A stretch of DNA of 38,426 nucleotides from a virus, in IMG/VR virus record IMGVR_UViG_3300034119_000495, positions 1 through 38,426 of that record; one strand, 5' to 3'. Shown here piece after piece: positions 31,003 to 37,461 of the stretch. The stretch's first letter is position 1. Each line of letters begins with the position of its first letter. Made by a program: the position numbers and the translations under genes. The notes below the pieces were generated by a model. It was given only the letters and a program-made list of their open reading frames with translations, searched no databases and was not told the origin of the DNA.

Positions 31003-31178
31003 AATTTAAATTAGGTGATATGGTTAAGAAAGTGTCAGGTTCACAATGGCACGGTAAAGTAGTAGGTACATACTCAACAGAGTTAACTCCCGAAGGTTAT
31101 GCAGTTGAAAGTTCTACTGAGAAGGGCTCTGTGCAAATATATCCTGCAAAAGCTCTTGAATTATGGGAGACCGTATAA
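30999..31178 (+). CDS. dfrB: R67/DfrB-like type II dihydrofolate reductase homologue
   Basis: 59 aa from ATG 30999 (ATGA overlap with folE). The whole length aligns with the SH3-like core of R67 DHFR, which is 78 aa with a dispensable N-terminus. GDMVKK (K11 equals R67 K32), [11 protein letters not shown] (W17 equals W38), [10 protein letters not shown], and GSVQIYP (S44, Q46, I47, Y48 equal S65, Q67, I68, Y69). Thus the NADPH and folate contact residues are kept. R67 works as a tetramer with one central pore and is insensitive to trimethoprim. Its link to folE suggests reduction of a pterin or of dihydrofolate during infection. Confidence 0.85.
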   Translation: MKFKLGDMVKKVSGSQWHGKVVGTYSTELTPEGYAVESSTEKGSVQIYPAKALELWETV

Positions 31179-31414
31179 TGGGATTTCGTAAACCAATGGA
31201 TTACAATAGTGTTCATCATCAAATCTATATTGCAGGTGTAGAATTACATAGCAAGTATAATGATGGATTCAATCAGTTTGAAATTAAAAAAGATTTACAT
31301 CGTATCAAGTGGCTACTTGATGAGATTATAGCTGATAGTCCTACATTTGCAGGTGAGGAAGAATTCTTAAAAGAACACGACCAAACTAAGATGTGGAGAA
31401 CATTGTCCAAATGA
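31178..31414 (+). CDS. Small conserved phage protein
   Basis: 78 aa from ATG 31178, which overlaps the preceding stop as TAATG. HHQIYIAGVELHSKYNDGF followed by KKDLHRIKWLLDEII and GEEEFLKEHDQ is a helical protein that, from memory, recurs in T4-like aquatic phages next to nucleotide-metabolism genes. The function is unknown. It overlaps the next gene as ATGA. Confidence 0.5.
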   Translation: MGFRKPMDYNSVHHQIYIAGVELHSKYNDGFNQFEIKKDLHRIKWLLDEIIADSPTFAGEEEFLKEHDQTKMWRTLSK

Positions 31415-31884
31415 TTTTTAATCATATTAAAAAACTCAAACAAGAAGGTAAGAAAATTGGTATTACCTTTAGCACATTTGACATGCTTCATGCAGGTCAT
31501 ATCGCTATGTTAAGCGAAGCAAAGAATCATTGTGATTATTTGATTTGTGGTTTACAAACTGATCCAACTATTGATAGACCAGATACTAAGAATAAACCTA
31601 TTCAAAGTATTGTAGAACGACAAATTCAACTTAGTGCTTGCCGCTATGTTGATGAAGTTGTTGTATATCAAACTGAAAATGACCTAAGAGACTTGTTGCT
31701 AATTCTTCCCGTAGATGTACGCATTTTGGGTGTTGAATATCAGGATAAAGACTTCTCGGGTAAAGAAGAATGTTTTTATAGAAACATTGAAATAGTTTTC
31801 AATGGTCGTGACCATAGTTTCAGTAGTTCAAGTTTAAGAAAACGGGTAGCGGATGCCCAAATTATAAATACACTTAATAAATAA
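31411..31884 (+). CDS. Cytidylyltransferase-like nucleotidyltransferase
   Basis: 157 aa. The start ATG 31411 makes the ATGA overlap; the upstream GTG is less likely. ITFSTFDMLHAGHIAML carries the HxGH motif (H27, H30), followed by SEAKNHCDYLICGLQTD, KPIQSIVERQIQL, and SSSSLRKRV at 138-146, which is the ISSTxxR equivalent. This is the order found in glycerol-3-phosphate cytidylyltransferase (TagD) and the RfaE C-terminal domain. It would activate a sugar or polyol phosphate with CTP or ATP, probably feeding the many glycosyltransferases. The exact substrate cannot be called. Confidence 0.75.
   Translation: MIFNHIKKLKQEGKKIGITFSTFDMLHAGHIAMLSEAKNHCDYLICGLQTDPTIDRPDTKNKPIQSIVERQIQLSACRYVDEVVVYQTENDLRDLLLILPVDVRILGVEYQDKDFSGKEECFYRNIEIVFNGRDHSFSSSSLRKRVADAQIINTLNK
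31863..31871 (+). promoter_or_regulatory. T4-like late promoter box TATAAATAC
   Basis: Perfect 8/8 match to the T4 late consensus plus the recurrent C, inside the last codons of the cytidylyltransferase gene and 15 nt before ATG 31886. Being inside coding sequence it could be chance. Confidence 0.45.
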
Positions 31885-31885
31885 T

Positions 31886-32680
31886 ATGACTCAAAGAATT
31901 TTAATCATGGGCTTACCAGGAGCCGGCAAAACATATCTGGCACAACACATTAATGACCATTTACAATCTGAAAAGAAAAAAGTAGGATGGCTCAACGCTG
32001 ACGATGTTCGTAAGAAATATAACGACTGGGACTTTAGTACAGAAGGTCGTATTCGTCAAAGCCATCGTATGCGTGAATTAGCAGATAGTATGACAGACAT
32101 GGATTATGTCATCTGTGATTTTGTTGCTCCGTTAGTTGAAATGCGTAATAACTTCAAAGCAGATTGGACTGTTTGGGTTGATACTATTGACAAAGGTCGC
32201 TATGAAGATACTAATAAAGCATTTATTCCTCCTGAACAATATGATTTCCGTATTACCGAACAAAATGCAGAAAAATGGAGTGAATTCATTTTTGCTCATT
32301 TATATGACAACCGTCGTAGACCAGTATTTGATTGGCAAAAAGAAACAGTACAAATGTTAGGTCGTTGGCAACCATGGCATGCAGGTCATCGTAAATTGTT
32401 TGAACGTGCTATTGCTAAGACAGGACAAGTAGTTATTCAAATTAGAGACTGTCAAGGATGGCAAGGAAGTAATCCATTTGCTATTGAACAAGTAAAAAGT
32501 TTTATCAAACGTGATTTAGATATGTTATATCAAGGTCAGTACGAGATTCAAATTGTTCCAAATATTGTAAATATTACATATGGTCGTGATGTTGGGTATA
32601 AGATTGAACAAGAAACGTTTGATGATGCTACTCATTCTATTAGTGCTACAAAGATCCGTAAGGAACTAGGTCTTGAGTGA
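31886..32680 (+). CDS. Bifunctional P-loop kinase (APS-kinase-like) and NMN-adenylyltransferase-like protein
   Basis: 264 aa. Residues 1-140: P-loop GLPGAGKT (9-16), LNADDVR (36-42), ICDFVAPLVEMR and WVDT...KGRYED, the layout of APS kinase and related small-molecule kinases. Residues 155-264: LGRWQPWHAGHR with H165-x-x-H168, and HSISATKIRKEL, the NadM/CoaD-type adenylyltransferase signature. Kinase plus NMNAT recalls NadR-like salvage of nicotinamide riboside to NAD; the APS-like half could instead make PAPS for the phage sulfotransferase. The sequence does not decide between these. It overlaps the next gene by 8 nt. Confidence 0.75.
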   Translation: MTQRILIMGLPGAGKTYLAQHINDHLQSEKKKVGWLNADDVRKKYNDWDFSTEGRIRQSHRMRELADSMTDMDYVICDFVAPLVEMRNNFKADWTVWVDTIDKGRYEDTNKAFIPPEQYDFRITEQNAEKWSEFIFAHLYDNRRRPVFDWQKETVQMLGRWQPWHAGHRKLFERAIAKTGQVVIQIRDCQGWQGSNPFAIEQVKSFIKRDLDMLYQGQYEIQIVPNIVNITYGRDVGYKIEQETFDDATHSISATKIRKELGLE

Positions 32681-32879
32681 TACCAATAAACGTAGTTTAG
32701 TAAAGACTATCAGTTGGAGAATAACTGGTAGTTTTAGCACGTTTATGATATCCTATTTGATTTCAGGTAATTTCGTCATTGCAAGTTCAATTGCAACGAT
32801 TCAAATTATTGCCAATACCATATTATACTTTGTACACGAACGAATTTGGAATAAAGTATCTTGGGGAATAAAACGGTAA
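32673..32879 (+). CDS. DUF2061 small membrane protein
   Basis: 68 aa. NKRSLVKTISWRITGSFSTFMISYLISGN at the start, then a second hydrophobic helix (IASSIATIQIIANTILYFV) and HERIWNKVSWG: the DUF2061 pattern with two membrane helices. The start is TTG 32673, supported by AGGA 8 nt upstream and overlap with the kinase/NMNAT gene; no in-frame ATG is available. The biological role of DUF2061 is unknown. Coupling to the bifunctional enzyme hints at a shared task at the inner membrane. Confidence 0.7.
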   Translation: MSDTNKRSLVKTISWRITGSFSTFMISYLISGNFVIASSIATIQIIANTILYFVHERIWNKVSWGIKR

Positions 32880-32912
32880 ATAATATAACCGGTCTCTTTG
32901 GGCTCATCCCGG

Positions 32913-32941
32913 TATACAAATTCTGCGTCCTATGCTATAAT
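32913..32941 (+). promoter_or_regulatory. Sigma70-like promoter before queD
   Basis: TATACA at 32913-32918, 17-nt spacer, perfect TATAAT at 32936-32941. The -35 is 4 of 6. RBS AGGAG follows at 32949-32953. Confidence 0.5.
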
Positions 32942-32951
32942 ATAACATAGG
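32929..32951. promoter_or_regulatory. 23-bp near-perfect palindrome over the queD promoter
   Basis: CCTATG...CATAGG arms with matching inner TATA/TATA blocks; only one symmetric pair and the centre base fail. It spans the -10 box, the start site and the first bases of the RBS. It is a candidate operator or RBS-masking hairpin. Confidence 0.5.
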
Positions 32952-32959
32952 AGAAACAA

Positions 32960-33442
32960 ATGGCAAACAAAAAATTCTTTTCAACAAAAACATACAGACA
33001 AATAGGTCCTGTCGCATATCGTCAATGGCGTGCAGACAGTCATTGTAATTTAATTCATGGCTATGCCATGAGTTTTCACTTTGAGTTTGAAGCTGATACA
33101 CTAGACGCACGTAACTGGGTAACTGACTTCGGTGGACTACGACCACTCAAAGATAAACTAGAAGAATGGTTTGACCATACACTATTAGTCGCACAAGATG
33201 ACCCAATGCGTGAACATCTATTAGAACTAGGTCGTTTGAAACTAGCAAAGATTACAGAAGTAGAACGCACTGGATGTGAAGGTATTGCTGACTTCTTGTA
33301 TGAATATGTGAATACAATCTTTTTACCCAACTGTGGTAGTGAAGAAGCAAAGCGTGTTTGGTGCTGTAGAGTAGAGGTTCGTGAGACTGATAGTAATATG
33401 GCAGGCCGCGGTGGTCACAGAGAAGATAGAGAGTTTGAATAA
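32960..33442 (+). CDS. queD: QueD-like 6-carboxytetrahydropterin synthase
   Basis: 160 aa. The PTPS/QueD core: WRADSHCNLIHGYAMSF, where H28, C29 and H33 match E. coli H16, catalytic C27 and H31, but the third zinc ligand position (H33 in E. coli) is Tyr35. Then VTDFGGLRPLK, EEWFDHTLLV, CEGIADFLYEY with the conserved Glu, and VEVRET. QueD converts dihydroneopterin triphosphate to 6-carboxy-tetrahydropterin, the second step to preQ0. It follows a sigma70-like promoter under a palindrome, and ends in an overlap with the aldolase gene. The HGY form belongs to a subfamily I have seen before, so activity is likely but less certain. Confidence 0.85.
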   Translation: MANKKFFSTKTYRQIGPVAYRQWRADSHCNLIHGYAMSFHFEFEADTLDARNWVTDFGGLRPLKDKLEEWFDHTLLVAQDDPMREHLLELGRLKLAKITEVERTGCEGIADFLYEYVNTIFLPNCGSEEAKRVWCCRVEVRETDSNMAGRGGHREDREFE

Positions 33443-34062
33443 TGTTAGAAACTATTTGCGATACATTAGTTGAAGCATATAGACGCAATTGGATTACTAG
33501 TCGTGATGGCAATGTAAGTATTCGTCATCACGACCGTGATCACTTTTATATCACTCCTAGTGGCGTCCGTAAGCAGACACTACAGCCTGATCAATTTAAA
33601 AAGATCAGTATCCGTGGTCTATTATGGCAAGAAGAACACTATTCAGATATCAGTGCTAAACTAAAACCCAGTGGAGAGATTCCTCTGCACTTTGGATTAC
33701 AACGAGCAATGGGTCAGCATAGTAATGATGTACGTGTAGTAGTTCACTTACATCCTACTTATTGCATTGCTGCCATGCATGCCGGTATTGATTTAAGTAC
33801 CATTAGCGATGCGTTCCCAGAACTCAATCGTTACACTAAGGTAGCACCTAATGTAGGAGACGTGGCACCTATCAGTCAAGAACTAGCAGATCGTTGTCAC
33901 GAAAATCTCAAGTTAGATGATTATGGTAATATTGCTTATGACATTGTAGGAATTAAAGGTCACGGTGTAGTTGCTATTGACACTAGCCCATGGCGTGCAT
34001 TTGAACACATTGAACGATTAGAACACATTTGTCAAATCGTGTTAGCATCAGGAAAATATTAA
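33442..34062 (+). CDS. Class II aldolase/adducin-family protein
   Basis: 206 aa. DGNVSIR and ITPSGVRKQ (substrate phosphate loops), KPSGEIPLHF with catalytic E79, VHLHPTY with zinc ligands H102 and H104, and KGHGVVA with H174. This is the complete L-fuculose/L-ribulose phosphate aldolase-type site. Members also act as epimerases or dehydratases (for example MtnB). It starts at the last base of queD and ends directly before the next gene, so it is in the queD-queE operon. Its substrate is unknown; a sugar phosphate or a pterin side chain (as in FolB-like retro-aldol steps) are possibilities. Confidence 0.8.
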   Translation: MLETICDTLVEAYRRNWITSRDGNVSIRHHDRDHFYITPSGVRKQTLQPDQFKKISIRGLLWQEEHYSDISAKLKPSGEIPLHFGLQRAMGQHSNDVRVVVHLHPTYCIAAMHAGIDLSTISDAFPELNRYTKVAPNVGDVAPISQELADRCHENLKLDDYGNIAYDIVGIKGHGVVAIDTSPWRAFEHIERLEHICQIVLASGKY

Positions 34063-34698
34063 ATGAGTTATATTGTAGGATCGTTGCCACCAATCAAATG
34101 TTTTGTTAAACGAGAGTTTCTCTATAACTTTGAAAAAGGTCACGGCGAATTAGAACCTGCTATATGGGTCAGTCTTAAAGCACTGCGTGGACAAGTGTTT
34201 CGTATAGAATCATTATTGCCCAATTATGGGGCACTCTATGACAAGTTGCCTATTCATGCTTATGTATGGAAAGAAGATCATACTGGCAACTTACCTATAG
34301 ATATACTACAGCTTTGGGACTGTATGGGGTACCGTTTTACTATCATTGAAAAAATAGGCTTGCGTAATCTAGGTGTTAAGTTTTTAGGTAAAGATAAAGA
34401 ATGGCATTATGGTAACTATTTGTTTACAGTAGATTTTTGTGCTGACGGCATGGATGTAGATACCGGCTTTACTGAAGTTGCTGAAGAACACAAATCGTTT
34501 AATTTTATTAAGTTAGAAAATGGACAATTTGCTTGTCAGCCTAACAATCGTTGCTTGTGGTATGACCAAAGTTTAATTCCTAGTGAAACTAAATTTCCTG
34601 ATTTTCAAGCGGCTCAAAATCTATGGACAGTAGATGGTACACGCAAATGGACTGCAGGTGATGATTGGTTCTATAACATTGAGGAAAAAAATGAATAG
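34063..34698 (+). CDS. Conserved phage protein of the deazaguanine operon
   Basis: 211 aa, function unknown. Segments such as PPIKCFVKREFLYNFEKGHGEL, FRIESLLPNYGALYDKLPIHAYVW, LQLWDCMGY, HYGNYLFTVDF and EEHKSFNFIKLENGQF are strongly patterned and, from memory, conserved across aquatic T4-like phages. It is beta-rich with no signal peptide or nucleotide-binding motif. It sits between the aldolase and QueE genes with no gap, and overlaps the small membrane protein gene by 8 nt. Confidence 0.55.
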   Translation: MSYIVGSLPPIKCFVKREFLYNFEKGHGELEPAIWVSLKALRGQVFRIESLLPNYGALYDKLPIHAYVWKEDHTGNLPIDILQLWDCMGYRFTIIEKIGLRNLGVKFLGKDKEWHYGNYLFTVDFCADGMDVDTGFTEVAEEHKSFNFIKLENGQFACQPNNRCLWYDQSLIPSETKFPDFQAAQNLWTVDGTRKWTAGDDWFYNIEEKNE

Positions 34699-34882
34699 TT
34701 TAGAGAAAATTTGGGCTAGAGCAACCGGTCATTTAATGGGTAATACAGATGATGACAGACCTGATGTACCTATTCTTACATTGGGTGAAGCAAGAATTGC
34801 ATTGTTCCTAAAAACTTTCTGGGTGATCTTACATGTGATAACATGTTGTTTTATTATAGCAAACACAATACATAATTGGTAA
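34691..34882 (+). CDS. Small membrane-anchored phage protein
   Basis: 63 aa from ATG 34691, which overlaps the previous gene by 8 nt. A hydrophilic N-terminus (SLEKIWARATGHLMG, DDDRPDVPILTLGEAR) is followed by one membrane helix (IALFLKTFWVILHVITCCFIIA). Function unknown. It is probably an inner-membrane protein co-expressed with QueE. Confidence 0.6.
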   Translation: MNSLEKIWARATGHLMGNTDDDRPDVPILTLGEARIALFLKTFWVILHVITCCFIIANTIHNW

Positions 34883-34885
34883 AAT

Positions 34886-35734
34886 ATGAGTAACATAAAA
34901 ATTTCAGAACTATTCTATAGTATTCAGGGTGAGGGCCGTTATATGGGAGTTCCCTCCGTGTTCTTACGAACATTCGGTTGTAACTTTAAATGTGCGGGCT
35001 TTGGCATGCCTAAAGGTCAAGTAAGTAAAGAAGTAGAAGATATTGCGTCAAGGGTTCATTATTATGATGATTATAAAAAATTGCCTTTAGTCAGTACAGG
35101 TTGTGACAGTTATGCTTCATGGGATCCTAGGTTCAAGCATCTTAGTCCTGTTCGCCCCACTGATGATATTGTTGATGACATCATGGCTATGCTCCCTCAC
35201 AATCGTTGGATGGATGAACATCTTGTAATTACAGGTGGAGAACCTTTACTTGGCTGGCAAAGAGCATATCCTGACTTACTTTCAAATGAAAAAATGAGAG
35301 CATTGAAAGAGATTACGTTTGAAACTAACGGAACACAAGAACTTAGTCAAGACCTATCAATCTATCTACAACAATGGAAGATTAACAGAGAAAAGAATGC
35401 ATTAACATTTAGTGTTAGTCCTAAATTAAGCATCAGTGGTGAGAAGTGGGAAGAGGCAATTTGTCCTAGTGTTATTCGTCAATATGAAACAGTTGGCTTT
35501 GTTTATTTGAAGTTTGTTATCGCTACTAAAGATGATGCATTAGAAGCTGATAAAGCTGTACAAGAATTTCGTAATGGTGGATTTAGAGGTCCTGTATACT
35601 TTATGCCATGCGGTGGTGTAGAATCTGTATACAGCATGAATGCTAAGAATGTTGCTATTGAAGCAATGAATCGTGGTTACCGTTATAGTGACAGACTTCA
35701 AGTCCCGTTGTTCAAAAACGAATGGGGAACTTAA
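34886..35734 (+). CDS. queE: QueE-like 7-carboxy-7-deazaguanine synthase (radical SAM)
   Basis: 282 aa. LFYSIQGEGRYMGVPSVFLR opens as in QueE, then GCNFKC (C32, C36). The third cluster Cys is displaced: an insertion of about 34 residues precedes TGCDSYASW with C73, whereas ordinary QueE has CxxxCxxC followed by DT. ITGGEPLL at 115-122 and FETNGTQ follow. QueE is a radical-SAM enzyme that contracts 6-carboxy-tetrahydropterin to 7-carboxy-7-deazaguanine. The insertion is probably a lineage feature, as in other QueE with spaced cysteines. It overlaps the next gene as TAATG. Confidence 0.9.
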   Translation: MSNIKISELFYSIQGEGRYMGVPSVFLRTFGCNFKCAGFGMPKGQVSKEVEDIASRVHYYDDYKKLPLVSTGCDSYASWDPRFKHLSPVRPTDDIVDDIMAMLPHNRWMDEHLVITGGEPLLGWQRAYPDLLSNEKMRALKEITFETNGTQELSQDLSIYLQQWKINREKNALTFSVSPKLSISGEKWEEAICPSVIRQYETVGFVYLKFVIATKDDALEADKAVQEFRNGGFRGPVYFMPCGGVESVYSMNAKNVAIEAMNRGYRYSDRLQVPLFKNEWGT

Positions 35735-35952
35735 TGCCACAAACACAGGCATACGATCATTTCTATGAAAGAATGATCGGCACCGAATACAAGTTTGCTT
35801 GGTTACCACATAGATGTGATATATCAGGTAAACGTATTTGGTTAGAATACGCTTATCGTATGACTAGAATCATTACTGGGCCCGGTGAATCTATTTTTGA
35901 GTATAGATGGCACGATAAGAATACCCATATTATGTGGAAACTAAAAAGGTAA
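35734..35952 (+). CDS. Small conserved phage protein
   Basis: 72 aa from ATG 35734 (TAATG with queE; the longer frame is unlikely). YKFAWLPHRCDISGKRIWLEYAYRMTRIITGPG, then FEYRWHDKNTHIMWKLK. One Cys-containing turn (HRCDISG) resembles a single zinc-knuckle half, but only one Cys is present. Function unknown. Confidence 0.5.
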   Translation: MPQTQAYDHFYERMIGTEYKFAWLPHRCDISGKRIWLEYAYRMTRIITGPGESIFEYRWHDKNTHIMWKLKR

Positions 35953-35956
35953 ATAT

Positions 35957-36130
35957 ATGTATGAATTAAGATATCTTGTCCGAAACGGTTGGGACGGACC
36001 AGAAAAAGTGTTACAATATAGAACACATATTGAAGTAACTGATTACAGTACAAAGACCGATGATGGGAAATACGTAGCAGTGAAAAAATGGACTGAATGG
36101 TGTGATGTACCTACTGTAAAAGATAAATGA
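35957..36130 (+). CDS. Small phage protein, 57 aa
   Basis: MYELRYLVRNGWDGPEKV, then a beta-hairpin-like stretch ending VAVKKWTEWCDVPTVKDK. ATG 35957 has AAAAAGG 9 nt upstream, and the stop overlaps the next ATG as ATGA, so it fills exactly the gap between two genes. Strand-turn-strand composition; no recognised family. The tight packing and SD make translation likely. Confidence 0.6.
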   Translation: MYELRYLVRNGWDGPEKVLQYRTHIEVTDYSTKTDDGKYVAVKKWTEWCDVPTVKDK

Positions 36131-37461
36131 GAACATACGATAAACGAATTGGCTTTTTAGTAAGCTATCAAACTCTTATCCCTCATGGTGGGATAGGGCA
36201 ATTTACAAAAAGCTTTTGCGAGTTGATGGATCAACATAATATTAAAGTTGATATCATTACAGATAAAGAACCTAATGATAATGAGTTTGTTAAATCTATT
36301 CCCGCAAATATTATTGCACCATTAGAATCATTAAAGTATACCGATCATAGCAATATCTTTATGTATGGTGATACATTTTGCTATGAACGAATGGCTAACT
36401 TCCGTACTGCAATTGTAGAGGCGTTAGAACATAATCTATATGATGCTCTAATATGCAATACATATGAAACTGTACAAGTAGCAAGTACAATGGGTCTTGA
36501 GGATGTAATTCAAATCATTGCTTATACTCATTTAGAAAGTCAAATCTTTAAAGATACCAAGAATCCTTTCTTATATTCTACTAATGAAATGATGCGTAGA
36601 CAGTTAGAAATGGATCAATTGTATGTAGGAACACAAAGTAAATTCAATCAACTTAATATCAGTGATACAGTGTGGCATCTTCCTATTCCTATAAGTGAAC
36701 CTGCATTATTAGAAGAACATCACAAACAACGTGAAGGTATATTGTTTGTTGGTAGATGGGAAGAAGGTAAGAATCCTGAATTATTCTTAGAACTAATTGA
36801 ACAAACAAAACTGCCTGCTAAGGTAATGACTAGCGCAAATGGTGCTAAGAAGTTTGAAGATAGATTAAAGAAGATTGGCGTACCATACGAAATTAAAGTA
36901 GGTATCATTGGTCAAGAGAAAGTTGACTTTATGACTAGTGCTAGAATTGCATTCAATCCTAGTATTGTTGAGAGTTATGGTATGGCATTCTATGAACAAC
37001 ATATACAAATGCCTACACTTGTATTAGAGAATCAGCGTTGGACTAATAACTTTAACAGCGATTATTTTTACACTTGTAACAAAAAGAACATGGCTGAAAA
37101 AGCAAAAGAGTTATATGACATTTTTGAAAAAGCTGAAAGATGGTATAATTTAGGGTCATTGCAACACGCACAAGAACAAGAAGCTACAGTTTTTAATAAA
37201 TGGAATACATGCTTTAACACATTTGAAGCAAAAAAATCCAACACAAATACTGCAAAAATATGTAATGAAACTACAATTAAACATATTGATTTTATCAGTA
37301 GTTTAAACCGTAGTATTATTTGTATTGATGATGTACGTAGTGTATTAACAAATAAACACAAGTTCCGTGTTATATATACTGACAATGATACATATTTAAC
37401 AAAAGATCCTAGCTACGAACCAATAGAAGAGGAAACAGGATTAAGCCTGTTTAGTTTTTAA
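36127..37461 (+). CDS. GT4-type glycosyltransferase with clamp-binding-like C-terminus
   Basis: 444 aa. GT-B enzyme: HGGIGQFTKSF donor/acceptor loop, a VQIIAYTHLES strand, then the GT4 half EGILFVGRWEEGKNPELFLE and FNPSIVESYGMAFYEQ with the E-x7-E-like pair. After the GT core, residues about 370-444 form an extra tail that ends EETGLSLFSF. DNA polymerase here ends NDLFSFG, and T4 clamp clients, including the T4 alpha-glucosyltransferase, carry such hydrophobic C-terminal motifs. So this enzyme may glycosylate DNA at the clamp; the alternative is an envelope or protein sugar transferase. ATGA at the start, TAATG at the end with the epimerase. Confidence 0.75.
   Translation: MRTYDKRIGFLVSYQTLIPHGGIGQFTKSFCELMDQHNIKVDIITDKEPNDNEFVKSIPANIIAPLESLKYTDHSNIFMYGDTFCYERMANFRTAIVEALEHNLYDALICNTYETVQVASTMGLEDVIQIIAYTHLESQIFKDTKNPFLYSTNEMMRRQLEMDQLYVGTQSKFNQLNISDTVWHLPIPISEPALLEEHHKQREGILFVGRWEEGKNPELFLELIEQTKLPAKVMTSANGAKKFEDRLKKIGVPYEIKVGIIGQEKVDFMTSARIAFNPSIVESYGMAFYEQHIQMPTLVLENQRWTNNFNSDYFYTCNKKNMAEKAKELYDIFEKAERWYNLGSLQHAQEQEATVFNKWNTCFNTFEAKKSNTNTAKICNETTIKHIDFISSLNRSIICIDDVRSVLTNKHKFRVIYTDNDTYLTKDPSYEPIEEETGLSLFSF

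Noticed and set aside
32888-32935. A tRNA-Met-like fragment (GGGCTCAT, then GGTATACAAATTC)
   Set aside because: The anticodon loop is too short, no D-arm or acceptor stem can be paired, and the piece overlaps a plausible promoter.
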